Assembly: GCA_002803225.1 (NCBI GenBank)
Contig: NXFV01001375.1
Location: forward strand, 1 to 10,873
Length of the DNA: 10,873 nt
Reading direction: 5' to 3'
Origin: Gamarada debralockiae
Taxonomy: Eukaryota > Ascomycota > Leotiomycetes > Helotiales > Hyphodiscaceae
Shown: positions 1-7,396 of the stretch, piece by piece
Position numbering within the stretch: position 1 is the first letter of the stretch
Layout of the letters: every line of letters begins with the position of its first letter
Position numbers and translations under genes: made by a program
The notes under the pieces: generated by a model
What the model was told of the DNA's origin: nothing
The model's database searches: none
What the model saw: only the letters and a program-made list of their open reading frames with translations

Positions 1-643
1 TTTACGTTGCGAAATTTTAAGCCCATATAAGTATGACGTGGTCACCGTCTTTGAGAACTCAGAAGTTTGATCAGTTCTAGAAATTCTGCCCACGTTGACT
101 CTTATAGGAGCTCTGGTGCGACATTGTCTTAGGACTTTTTCGGAGTTATCAATTATTGCACGCCGTCAGATCAATACTCTTTTATCGACGAAAATGTCAT
201 CTGCAGTCGGACTCTAGAAGGATACTCAGGAGCAACCTTCTCACAGAGCTATTGATAATGGTAATCCCGCTAATTTCAAGCCTAAGTGGTTGGTCCTCGA
301 TGATGTGAACGTGGACCTCATCTCCGCAATTATAAGTTTTACTGCGGTTGCTATCTACTTGTCCTTCCGCCCATCTGCAAAGGTAGCGGTTCTTCCACCA
401 GCAGCTATCATTCTCTTACTCCGCCTTTGCTTCCCACGACCGAGAACACCGGAAGGCACTGTCCTAATTACAGGCGCTTCAAGTGGTATTGGCGCCGAGC
501 TGAGCTACGTCTTTGCGGAGAAAGGTCACGACTTAATTCTGGTTGGGCGTAATGAGGAGCAGTTGAACGCCATCCGCAAGAACGTGGAGGACAAATACGG
601 AAAGACAGCGTATACCATTTCCTTGGACCTCTCTCTTCCCGGT

Positions 644-648
644 GCCGC
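644..648. repeat. Target-site duplication, left copy (GCCGC)
   Basis: This is the left copy of the 5-bp duplication bordering the solo LTR. It is identical to the right copy and lies inside the Gly-Ala-Ala codons of the broken dehydrogenase. Confidence 0.8.
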
Positions 649-896
649 TGTCAGATTTATAGGTCTTGTGGGGCAGGGCAGGGTCACGTGAACACTAGTG
701 AAAGAGCTTCGAGGAGGTGATATTCATTGTGAACTTGACTTAATTCTTATCACAGTTCTACCTGCGGTAGAGCCTGTATATATAGAGCTCTGTACAGCTC
801 GTATATATGTACCTTCTGGGCGCCTCCGCCCGAGTCCTCAGATATCGGGGCAGACCGATACTGAGTATCCTGATATTTCAGGCAATATTCCTGACA
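649..896. mobile_element. Solo LTR of an LTR retrotransposon, inserted in the SDR gene
   Basis: This 248-bp insertion begins TGTCAG and ends CTGACA, so it has the TG...CA termini and short inverted ends of a retrotransposon LTR. It is flanked by a perfect 5-bp direct repeat, GCCGC, at 644-648 and 897-901, the usual integrase duplication size for Copia and Gypsy elements. Removing the element and one GCCGC copy rejoins the dehydrogenase codons exactly (Gly-Ala-Ala-Lys-Arg), which shows it is an insertion and not an intron. Inside is a TATA-like run (TATATATA, about 777-784) within a near-palindrome, and one CACGTG at 685-690. No primer-binding site, polypurine tract or gag-pol sequence is present, so this is a solo LTR left by LTR-LTR recombination. 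Orientation cannot be settled; the TATA run would suit plus-strand transcription. A non-autonomous DNA element with 5-bp duplications is a less likely alternative. Confidence 0.8.
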
Positions 897-901
897 GCCG
901 C
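897..901. repeat. Target-site duplication, right copy (GCCGC)
   Basis: This is the right copy of the 5-bp duplication. The dehydrogenase reading resumes directly after it with AAG CGG CTT TAT (Lys-Arg-Leu-Tyr). The two copies have not diverged, which fits a fairly recent insertion, though 5 bp is too short to date it. Confidence 0.8.
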
Positions 902-1248
902 CAAGCGGCTTTATGATCATGCGATTAAAGAAGGACTCGCAGTGGATATATTGGTGAACGCTGCCGGACTCGGTGGCGCAGGAGATACATTTACACAGCA
1001 TCGAAATGGCTGAACGAATGACAATACTTAACTGCATCTCACTTGTCTAGTTGTCACAGCTTTTCGGCCGGGACATAATAAAGCAGGACCAGGGATGGCT
1101 GTACAAATAAGAGCATGATGGTATTGCACTAAGACTATAGAAAACTAAGCTAAGGAGAGAAGAAGAGCTCTGGGACGAGCTCGAACTTATATACAGGACT
1201 CTGCCAAGCTACACTAGGCGCTGAGATCGAACCTGGAACTACGCTAAT

Positions 1249-1266
1249 GTTGAGCCCTGGCTCAAC
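1249..1266. repeat. Perfect inverted repeat, 8-bp arms with 2-nt centre
   Basis: GTTGAGCC (1249-1256) and GGCTCAAC (1259-1266) are exact reverse complements separated by CT. The sequence lies in the gene-free stretch directly after the broken dehydrogenase. Its function is unknown. Confidence 0.6.
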
Positions 1267-1287
1267 AAATGCCTTGAAGGGATTTAT

Positions 1288-1304
1288 GCCTGAGGATCTC
1301 AGGC
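1288..1304. repeat. Perfect inverted repeat, 7-bp arms with GAT loop
   Basis: GCCTGAG (1288-1294) and CTCAGGC (1298-1304) pair exactly around GAT. It lies 21 bp after the previous palindrome. It could be a small hairpin in a transcript or a recombination scar; nothing in the sequence decides. Confidence 0.55.
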
Positions 1305-1762
1305 ACTCTGGAAAATTCCCGAGTTTGTCACGTGGTTCTTACAATTGCGAGAAACCTTCGCTTAGATCACGTGAGGCCCAGAGCAGTCACACTGGGGATC
1401 TGGTCCAAGATCAGGCTAGTTATAAAGCCTTCGGACTTGCTTTGAGCATAGGATATTGGTCTATGTACGCTCTAGTATACTAGTAACTTCGCGGATAACT
1501 GATTGAGGTATTCGGATATTAAGCCTTTGCTCGAAGAGCTTTGCGTAAATAACTCCGGATTAGCGAGGGGTTTTAGCATATCCGTAACCTAAGCAGAGCT
1601 CTAGCAGAGGCGTATAATAGCGTGCGCGTGATTTGCGGGGTTTGCGGGACTTAATTCGAGCCATTCTTGTGGGTTGTTTATTGTAAGTACAGGTGTAACG
1701 CGCCGGGCGATTTTTGGTGTTGGTGCAATCCGGGGTCCGGTCCGACTTGACGCTCAATCGCC

Positions 1763-1770
1763 ATCACGTG
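1763..1770. promoter_or_regulatory. RTCACGTG (CDEI/Cbf1-type E-box) upstream of the FMN oxidase
   Basis: ATCACGTG lies 180 bp before the oxidase ATG. It fits the consensus bound by Cbf1-type bHLH proteins in yeasts. Further RTCACGTG copies occur at 683, 1327, 1366 and 2095, the last inside intron 1 of the oxidase. A regulatory role is inferred from the consensus and clustering only. Confidence 0.35.
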
Positions 1771-1949
1771 CTTCACGGATGTCAAGAGTGGAGGGGTAGC
1801 GGGGTACAGAAGTACGCCCTTGGATAGACACATCTTTAATAATATCGGACTCCCATTTTTTTTTGAATATTTTTTCAAGACTTGTCTCATTACCTCATTT
1901 CTAGCTCCATCTATTAGAAGTTCTCTACTTTGGAAATACTAGTTTCAAA

Positions 1950-3207
1950 ATGGAAGACAAGCCCGTGATCGCCAGCGTGAGCAAAGAGGCAGTACTCTGC
2001 GTTGAAGATATAAAAGAGCAAGCTTCAAAAAAGCTTTCCAAAACAGCTAGAGGTAAAAACAATACTCCCCTACCAAAATACAATCTATCAGAATGTCACG
2101 TGACTCATCCATCTCTCATTCCTAGAATTTTTCAACTCCGGCTCAACAACCCAAATAACCGTCAATGAAAACAGCACTGCCTTCCAAAAATACCGTCTCC
2201 GACCACGCGTCCTCGTGAACGTCTCAAAAGCAGATACCAGCACGCACGTCTTCGGGTCGAAGATATCCTTCCCCCTCTGCGTCTCCCCAGCCGGTATCCA
2301 AGCCATGGCCTATCCAGACGGGGAACTCGCCACTTCCCGAGCTTGTGCAAAACGCGGAATCCACATGGCAGTATCCTCATTCTCAAACTATTCCGTGGAA
2401 GAGGTCACATATTCTGGTTGTGAGATTGGACCAATGAGGCATGTCATGCAGTTGTACACGATGAAAGATCGCGCTCTCCAAGAACGAATTCTCAAGCGCG
2501 CCGAAGCAGCCGGTTGCGTAGCCATTTTCCTCACAGCAGATAGCCCTGTTCTCGGAGTGCGATACAACGAATGGAAAAACGACTTCCGGACACCAGCAGG
2601 CCTCGGATTCCCTATGCTCGAAAAGTCCTCCCAGCAAATCTTAGCACAAACACATGATTCCGGCTTTCTAGCCATGAATTCCGATTCTCATTCCTGGGCG
2701 GAGGACATCCCCTGGCTACGCTCCAAATCCAAAATGGAGATCTGGATCAAGGGCGTGTTGACGGCTGAGGATGTTTTGCTTGCCAGGGAATACGGTTGTG
2801 ATGGGGTTATTGTGAGTAATCATGGCGGGAGACAACTGGATGATAGTCCGGCGACCATTGATGCATTGCCAGAATGTGTTAGGGCTGCGGAGGGGAAGAT
2901 TAGAGTCCATGTTGATGGCGGGATTAGGAGTGGAGCGGACATCTTTAAGGCGTTGGCCTTGGGAGCGGAGTGTTGTTGGATTGGGAGGCCGGTGATTTGG
3001 GGTTTGGCGGTAAGTTTTACTGCTTTTGATGAGAACTGGGCTAATTTCCTGTAGTACAATGGACAGCAGGGTGTTGAGAAGGCACTTGAGATTCTGTATG
3101 ATGAATTTAGGAGGTGTATGATGTTGACGGGTTGTAAGAGTGTTGCCGACATTTCGAAGGTGAAGATTGGGATTGCGCGATCAGATGGACCTCTTGCACG
3201 CCTCTGA
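1950..3207 (+). CDS. FMN-dependent 2-hydroxy-acid oxidase/dehydrogenase, peroxisomal (PTS1)
   Basis: This gene encodes a 379-aa enzyme of the glycolate oxidase / lactate dehydrogenase family, which oxidises (S)-2-hydroxy acids to 2-oxo acids and usually passes electrons to oxygen as H2O2. Exons are 1950-2052, 2126-3009 and 3055-3207. Introns of 73 nt (GTAAAA...CCTAG) and 45 nt (GTAAGT...CTGTAG, with branch site CTAAT) both restore family sequence in frame. Family residues are present: QLY (Tyr145), LTAD (Thr171, Asp173), Arg180, Lys243 in WIKG, the SNHGGRQLD motif with catalytic His267 and Arg270, DGGIRSG (298-304), ALALGA and GRP (321-323). There is no cytochrome b2 domain, so it is a short oxidase form rather than flavocytochrome b2. 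The protein ends in ARL, a good type-1 peroxisomal signal. Phe36 replaces the Tyr that contacts substrate in spinach glycolate oxidase (Tyr24), and SSF replaces SSW. Both changes resemble mammalian long-chain hydroxy-acid oxidase, so glycolate is probably not its best substrate. The start has a strong context, CAAAATGG. Confidence 0.93.
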
Positions 3208-3385
3208 ATAGTATAAATCAGACTTACAAACAGAGACGTAATCGTAAATTAAAGAGCTTGGGGGATGCGAAGCTTGCACAGCAAAGCAGGAGAGCTTGTA
3301 ACTGATAAGTCCTTCTCTGACTATTGTTTGGCTATGAACGCTTATGCATGACGCATAGCCTACGGAGAGCGATGTGAAACAGAAC

Positions 3386-3570
3386 AGTTAACGTGTCGGC
3401 TTGTATATGTGCAACGAAAATTGAGGAAGGGAAGCCCAGCGTATGATTGGCTGGCAACAGATGACTTAGAGAAAAGCTAACATGTCGGTTTTTGTAGATG
3501 TGCAACAAAGGTTTGAAAAAGGGGGGCTTAACATATAATTGGTCGATGGCAATATGGTGAGTTGGAGAAA
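3386..3570. repeat. Diverged tandem duplication, two units of about 90-96 bp
   Basis: Unit A (3386-3474) and unit B (3475-3570) align along their whole length. Both start with AG(T/C)TAAC(G/A)TGTCGG, then GATGTGCAAC or TATGTGCAAC, then AT(G/A)ATTGG, TGGCAA and finally GAGAAA. They differ mostly by G/A and C/T changes plus a few short gaps, and look roughly 70% identical by eye. A fragment resembling the unit start (TGCCGGTTTGGTA) follows at about 3571, so a third truncated unit is possible. Neither unit encodes anything recognisable. Confidence 0.6.
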
Positions 3571-3709
3571 TGCCGGTTTGGTACGAAGTAGATTTGCTAC
3601 GACTGTTCCAACATGCAACAGGACGCAACATGTAACAGAACTGCAACTTACCCTCCCTTGATCTCGCTATTCTTATCAATTACAGCACAGCAATACGACC
3701 CAACTTTCA

Positions 3710-3725
3710 CCCACAGTGCTCCTAA
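3710..3725 (+). repeat. 16-bp dispersed repeat, copy 1 (CCCACAGTGCTCCTAA)
   Basis: This 16-mer is exact in two places 2.4 kb apart, here and at 6081-6096, on the same strand. The following ten bases also agree except for three transitions. It is probably the most conserved part of a short dispersed repeat. One such match by chance in 11 kb is unlikely but not impossible. Confidence 0.4.
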
Positions 3726-4709
3726 GCCTCAAAGACGAGCACGTCCACATACATTTTGTACTTTTCGATCAGCATGATTTTGTGGGCGCCTACCGCCTTC
3801 TAATCCACCTCCCTTCAAGCGATTTGCAAGTGCTATACTGAACGACAGCAAACTTACTCGAGACCAGTGAATCGCCAGTCACTGATCATCGATACCGAGT
3901 TGGTTATCGACACTTCCAAGACTAAATTAGTTTGGTAGAAAGGCGAGGACATCATGTTAGCAAGTAGGCACTGTGGCCTGTCGCGTAAGTTGTGCCAGGT
4001 TGAAACCGGCCACGATTCCTTGACCTCTCAACACTTGAGGCAATGGAGCGACGGGAACGAGTGGTATGTCTTGAACTGTAAGGGCGATATTTGCGAATGC
4101 ATTAGTAATTTACAAAGAAGTCCAAGATATGAGGTTTGAGCAGTGTAGCGAATGGAAGAAATAATTCACCGTAAATCAGTTGTTAAGAGAGAAATCAATG
4201 AAATGGAGGTCTGTTGCAAGCCTTGGTTTCGGCTACGGCCTCGATCCCTTGAGCTTTCGAGGAGTAGAGAGAAGGATTTCGTTCCATATCTGACTTTCTG
4301 ACCCTAGAGTTGATAGGAAGGAGTTGGTGGGACAAAACAAATGGGAGTCACCAATCATGGTAGACAACTGCAGAGACCAGAACTTTGCTATGCCCTATTG
4401 GGAAGAAGCTGTCTAACTTGGGCTTTTCAAAGGTATAAAAAGGGAAGGATATCCCCAGAGCAGGTGACTCAATTACTGACTCAATTGCTGGATCTGTCTC
4501 AGTTGGATGAGAGTAACATGTATTTTTGATGTCTTTAATTCTTGCTCTAGAATAAATTGAACTAGTGGTATCTTCTTAAACCTGTGACGCGAGGACCTTC
4601 ACATCATCAAGTGATCGTTAAATGAATCGCAATTCCATTACCGCATTATTGACACTCATCGTACATCTGCACGTCATCAATGGTTATTCCCTTCCCTTTT
4701 CTCTCCCAA

Positions 4710-5490
4710 TTACTCCAAAGGAGGGAAACTTCTCAAGAAGTGGCTAGGACACTCATATCCCCTATCACCGATCATTAAAATCTGTCAACACTCAAGTCAA
4801 AGAGGAACAACTCACCCAGGGTTATTATCCAAATACTTCTGATGATAATCCTCCGCATCCCACCACTCACCGGCAGGTAAAATCTCCGTCACAACCTTGC
4901 CTTTCCACCACTTCTCATTAACCTGTTTCGTCACTTCCCTGGCAACTCTCTCTTGCTCAGCATCATGATAGAAGATGCCGGAGCGGTATTGGGAGCCGGT
5001 GTCTGGGCCTTGGCGGTTCGAGGTGGTGGGGTCGTGCATCTTGTAGAAGAATTCGAGGAGTTGGCGGTAGGTGATTTGCGTTGGGTCGTAGGTCACTTGG
5101 AGGGCTTCGGCATCTGTTTCGGGATTGTTTGCATCACGTTTTCTCAAAACCAGAGCATGACTGGGGAGGGGAGAGGTCGGAGATGGGGAATGGAACGAGA
5201 AAAAAGGATTAAAACGTACGGCCAGTCCGTCCTGAACACACAGCCCTATAACTCGGACTCTGCGTATCACCACCAATATATCCCACCCGCGCATCATAAA
5301 GGCCCTTCCCCTTGAACTCCTTTCTATACATATGTTCAACGCCCCAGAAACATCCCGCTGCGACCGTAGCTTTGGCTGCGCCTTCAGGAGTGTTGATTGT
5401 TGATGCGACTTCGGGGTTTAGACCTAGACGTGTCGAGTTGCTGAAGGGCCGGAAGAGGCGGGAGATGAAGGTTGGCATTGTGGCGGCCAT
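4710..5490 (-). CDS. msrA: Peptide-methionine (S)-S-oxide reductase (MsrA)
   Basis: This 206-aa enzyme reduces methionine-S-sulfoxide, free or in proteins, to methionine, with thioredoxin renewing its cysteines. Exons on the minus strand are 5490-5220, 5113-4816 and 4761-4710. The introns are 106 nt (GTACGT...ACAG) and 54 nt (GTGAGT...ATAG). Splicing is fixed by family sequence: SGRTG joins HAEALQV, and LDNNPG joins GYECPSHFLR. Catalytic Cys47 sits in GCFWGVEH (46-53), and the resolving Cys is probably Cys194 in GYECPSH. HDPTTSNRQGPD and QYRSGIF (about 117-137) are further family blocks. The N-terminus (MAATMPTFISRLFRPFSNS) is Arg- and Ser-rich without acidic residues, which suits mitochondrial import; translation from Met5 is possible. 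A stop codon lies upstream in frame with no earlier ATG. A pyrimidine-rich tract and CCCAG inside the first intron could give an unproductive splice form. A single STRE-like CCCCT (about 5680) lies upstream, which is weak evidence for stress control. Confidence 0.95.
5114..5219 (-). other. Intron 1 of msrA, with competing 3' splice sites
   Basis: The donor is GTACGT and the frame-correct acceptor is GAAACAG. A stronger-looking acceptor, a pyrimidine run followed by CCCAG, lies 47 nt earlier in the transcript. Its use would shift the frame and reach a TGA within six codons. It is either a decoy or an alternative, non-coding splice form. Confidence 0.7.
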
Positions 5491-6161
5491 TAGGAGGATT
5501 AGGATAGTTGTGAAAAGAGTTCGTGGGGATTAAGGCAGATTGGTTGTTTGTGTTCGTTGATTGGGTTGGAGAGATGGATTGAGGTGTTTATTGAGAGGAT
5601 TGTTGTAGGCAGTGTGATCAAAGAAAGTCTGAGGTTCTGTCACAGATGTTTTATATCTTTCGGCATCAAGTCGTCATGGAGGGGTCGCTTTGTGGCTGGC
5701 GGCCTCTGACAAATCAGAGAGCTTCAGCCACATCCGTGATTCCACATCAATTCCAAATAAATATTTTATCTCACTATGGAGCTTTTGTATATTGCTTCTT
5801 CCATTTTGCTTTCTGGATATTGGAATCATAGCTACTGGAATCAAATATGAGCTCTAACTATTGCAAATATAAATGTTGAAGGTTTCGTCAGGTTGGTGGC
5901 AAATCCAGGTAAAGTAACAGGATAACGTTGGTATTGGTTCAGCAGGGAAGGAATTCCATTCGTCTCCCATTGTACTCAGGATGGAAAGTCCAATGATTCA
6001 ATTATTGACTATCAGTAATGTTCTTTTACAGACAAAAGAAAGTAAAGAGAGGAGTTCATCCACTTCTTTAATAATTCAGTCCCACAGTGCTCCTAAACCC
6101 CAAAAAATGCAACTCAATAAGTGTTTCTTCATTCATTCATTCATCCTTCGCTTTGTACAAT
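5491..6161. other. Gene-free region between msrA and the Bax-inhibitor gene
   Basis: Both neighbours read leftward, so this holds the msrA promoter and leader on its left and the 3' flank of the Bax-inhibitor gene on its right. A second copy of the 16-bp repeat lies at 6081-6096, and a short (TTCA)4 microsatellite at about 6128-6143, just past the stop codon of the membrane protein. The open stretches here are short, without domains or conserved start context. Confidence 0.6.
6081..6096 (+). repeat. 16-bp dispersed repeat, copy 2
   Basis: This is an exact second copy of the 16-mer at 3710-3725, in the presumed 3' untranslated or flanking DNA of the Bax-inhibitor family gene. Confidence 0.4.
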
Positions 6162-7396
6162 CTACTTCCTTCGATTCTGCTGCATCATCAAAATCTGAAC
6201 CATCCGAATGAAAATGTTCAAGAAGTCCAACTCCAAGCTAATACTCTCGTTGACCGGATCCTTTGGAATTCGACCCTGCTCAGCTAACCGAGCGTGCATG
6301 AGAATCTTCTGGACATCATAAAGTGTGAATCCTCCAAAGACTGCCAATCCTCCGTACAGGAAGATGTTCTCGGTGAAAGCGAGTGTGCGGACAGCAGTGG
6401 CTGGGAGAACGAGAGGGGCGAATCCAGAGACGGCAACGAGCGCAACACCAGCGAGGAGAGGTCCGCCAAGGTACAGGTATTTCTCTTGCTTAGCGGTGGC
6501 GCCGACGAAGGAGATGGATCCCATCATGGCGACTGTGTATAGACCGGCGCGTGCGATGAGGGCGGGTGGTGCCATAAAGAGGAGAGGTGCGAGGAGAGCT
6601 CCTTGGGTGACGTTAAAAGCCGTCCAGAGACCGTATTTAGGTATGTAGCTTTTGGCTGTTAGCAGTGGACTTGAGCAAGGACAATAGCGAAACTCACTTG
6701 GTAGGTTCAACGGCTCTTGTGCCCATCATTGTGCCGATACTAAGAGCGAGACCACCAATCATGACAACCCATGGGTTGGTGGCCATAAGTCTGTAGGTGA
6801 AGCCGCTTTGGAACATGGCTCTGGCAGACAGACCAATGATACCAACTCCCAAGCCAGTGTGCATGAAGGTGTCGTTTAAGTATGCTCGCTCGAATGGAGG
6901 CATGCCACCGTCTTCGCGTGTCTCTCGGTTGAACATAAGGTTGACTGTAAGCCTGTTAGTACTTGGTCGCGGTAAGGAGACGGATTTTCAAGCGTTGAGG
7001 CCCGTCGCTACTCCCAGGGCGCATCCCAATAGGAGAACAAGGCCAACACTCAAGATCCCTCTCCCCCAAAATTGAAGATGGAGGAGCCATATTTGAAGAC
7101 TCACTTGCGAGCAGGGTTCCACCAAACATCATGCCACCAATAGCCAGCTTCGAGATCAAGTTCCCATTATTCGCAGGCTGCGTAATAGGTTGCTCCATAT
7201 ACGTCCTCGACGATCGGAAAGCATTTCGAGCCTTGCCAAGTGTAGAAACAGGCGTCGTCGTTCTCGAGGTGAAGAAGTTCGCCGCAGGTCTCGAGGAATG
7301 GAATGCCCGGATCGGGGTTGCTGATTTGAAGATGGATTTCGAAGCTACACCTAGCGTAGAGGTGAGCCGGAATGGTTGTCGCATTGAGAATGCCAT
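6162..7396 (-). CDS. Bax-inhibitor-1 family mitochondrial membrane protein (GHITM/MICS1-like)
   Basis: This 341-aa polytopic protein belongs to the BI-1/TMBIM family. Its mitochondrial branch (animal GHITM, also called TMBIM5 or MICS1) sits in the inner membrane and is linked to cristae structure, cytochrome c retention and cation exchange; the fungal role is inferred. Exons are 7396-7105, 6944-6698 and 6648-6162. Introns are 160 nt (GTGAGT, branch TACTAAC, acceptor TTACAG) and 49 nt (GTGAGT, branch GCTAAC, acceptor AAAAG). Residues 1-40 are basic, Ser/Thr-rich and free of acidic residues, and contain RAFHSSR (30-36), a typical fungal mitochondrial presequence. Hydrophobic segments lie at about 82-100, 125-142, 155-172, 194-212, 215-230, 238-260 and 275-290. 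Family hallmarks near the C-terminus are FTLYDVQKIL (Asp291) and LELDFLNIFIRMVQIL (Asp321). The next msrA gene, on the same strand, also seems to make a mitochondrial protein, but 670 bp separate them. Confidence 0.92.

Larger units (their letters stand above)
194..1104 (+). pseudogene. Broken short-chain dehydrogenase/reductase (SDR), membrane-anchored
   Basis: This is the relic of an NAD(P)-dependent SDR. The likely original start is the ATG at 194 (context GAAAATGTC), in frame with the rest. Two hydrophobic stretches near the N-terminus (about 310-360 and 385-425) suggest a membrane anchor. The nucleotide-binding motif TGASSGIG lies at about 470-495, followed by a Rossmann-fold stretch with VGRNEEQL. 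Four lesions are visible: an in-frame TAG at 215-217; a 248-bp LTR insertion with a 5-bp duplication (net +253, so also a frame change); a frameshift near 999, after DTFTQ; and a TAG at 1048-1050 where relatives usually have Gln. Bridging the LTR restores a continuous SDR reading (LPGAA, then KRLYDHAIKEG), then VDILVNAAGLG, where families usually have NNAG. Similarity fades near 1100, before the catalytic YxxxK. No functional enzyme can be made. The substrate class is unknown; fungal relatives are often annotated simply as oxidoreductases. Confidence 0.85.
1111..1949. other. Gene-free region: decayed DNA, then the upstream region of the FMN oxidase
   Basis: No supported gene is present. All frames are interrupted and the longest open stretch (1247-1483) has no recognisable domain. 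The left part, 1111-1500, replaces the expected rest of the dehydrogenase and may be inserted or rearranged DNA. It contains two perfect short palindromes and two CACGTG sites. The right part is presumably the promoter and 5' leader of the oxidase: RTCACGTG at 1763-1770, a T-rich tract at about 1855-1875, and a pyrimidine-rich leader up to the ATG. No convincing TATA box is seen. Confidence 0.6.
3208..4709. other. Gene-free region of about 1.5 kb between the FMN oxidase and MsrA
   Basis: No gene can be supported. This span holds the 3' flanks of two convergent genes, since the oxidase reads right and MsrA reads left. Visible items are a short inverted repeat GGCTATG/CATAGCC at about 3330-3358, the diverged tandem repeat at 3386-3570, and the 16-bp repeat copy at 3710-3725. 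There are also open stretches of 60-odd codons at 3954-4139 and 4341-4529 without recognisable domains. A TATAAAAA box at about 4433 precedes two TGACTCA motifs at about 4465 and 4478. Short open fragments in different frames between about 3730 and 4140 could be the relic of a decayed gene, but I cannot name one. Confidence 0.55.

Noticed and set aside
290..691. Reading frame starting at TTG as an independent small protein
   Set aside because: It is the middle of the SDR; the true ATG is at 194 with a stop at codon 8, and the end at 691 lies inside the inserted LTR.
750..1037. 95-codon minus-strand open frame across the LTR
   Set aside because: It spans the LTR and SDR relic on the antisense strand and shows no domain; it is a shadow.
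1205..1235. Minus-strand GGTTCGATCTC, resembling a tRNA B box
   Set aside because: The flanking bases do not form a T-arm stem and no cloverleaf can be drawn, so no tRNA or tRNA-derived SINE is called.
1247..1483. 78-codon plus-strand open frame
   Set aside because: It has no recognisable domain and irregular composition, and lies over two palindromes in decayed DNA.
3954..4139. 61-codon frame with a LysM-like patch (CQVETGHDS)
   Set aside because: Only a few residues resemble LysM; the rest of the domain, a signal peptide and the cysteine pattern are missing.
4341..4529. 62-codon frame starting with ATG
   Set aside because: No domain or intron structure supports it; the length is within chance for this region.
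4953..5315. 120-codon plus-strand frame
   Set aside because: It is antisense to msrA exons and intron, where the minus-strand reading is a clear MsrA.
6325..6648. 107-codon plus-strand frame
   Set aside because: It is antisense to exon 3 of the BI-1 family gene.
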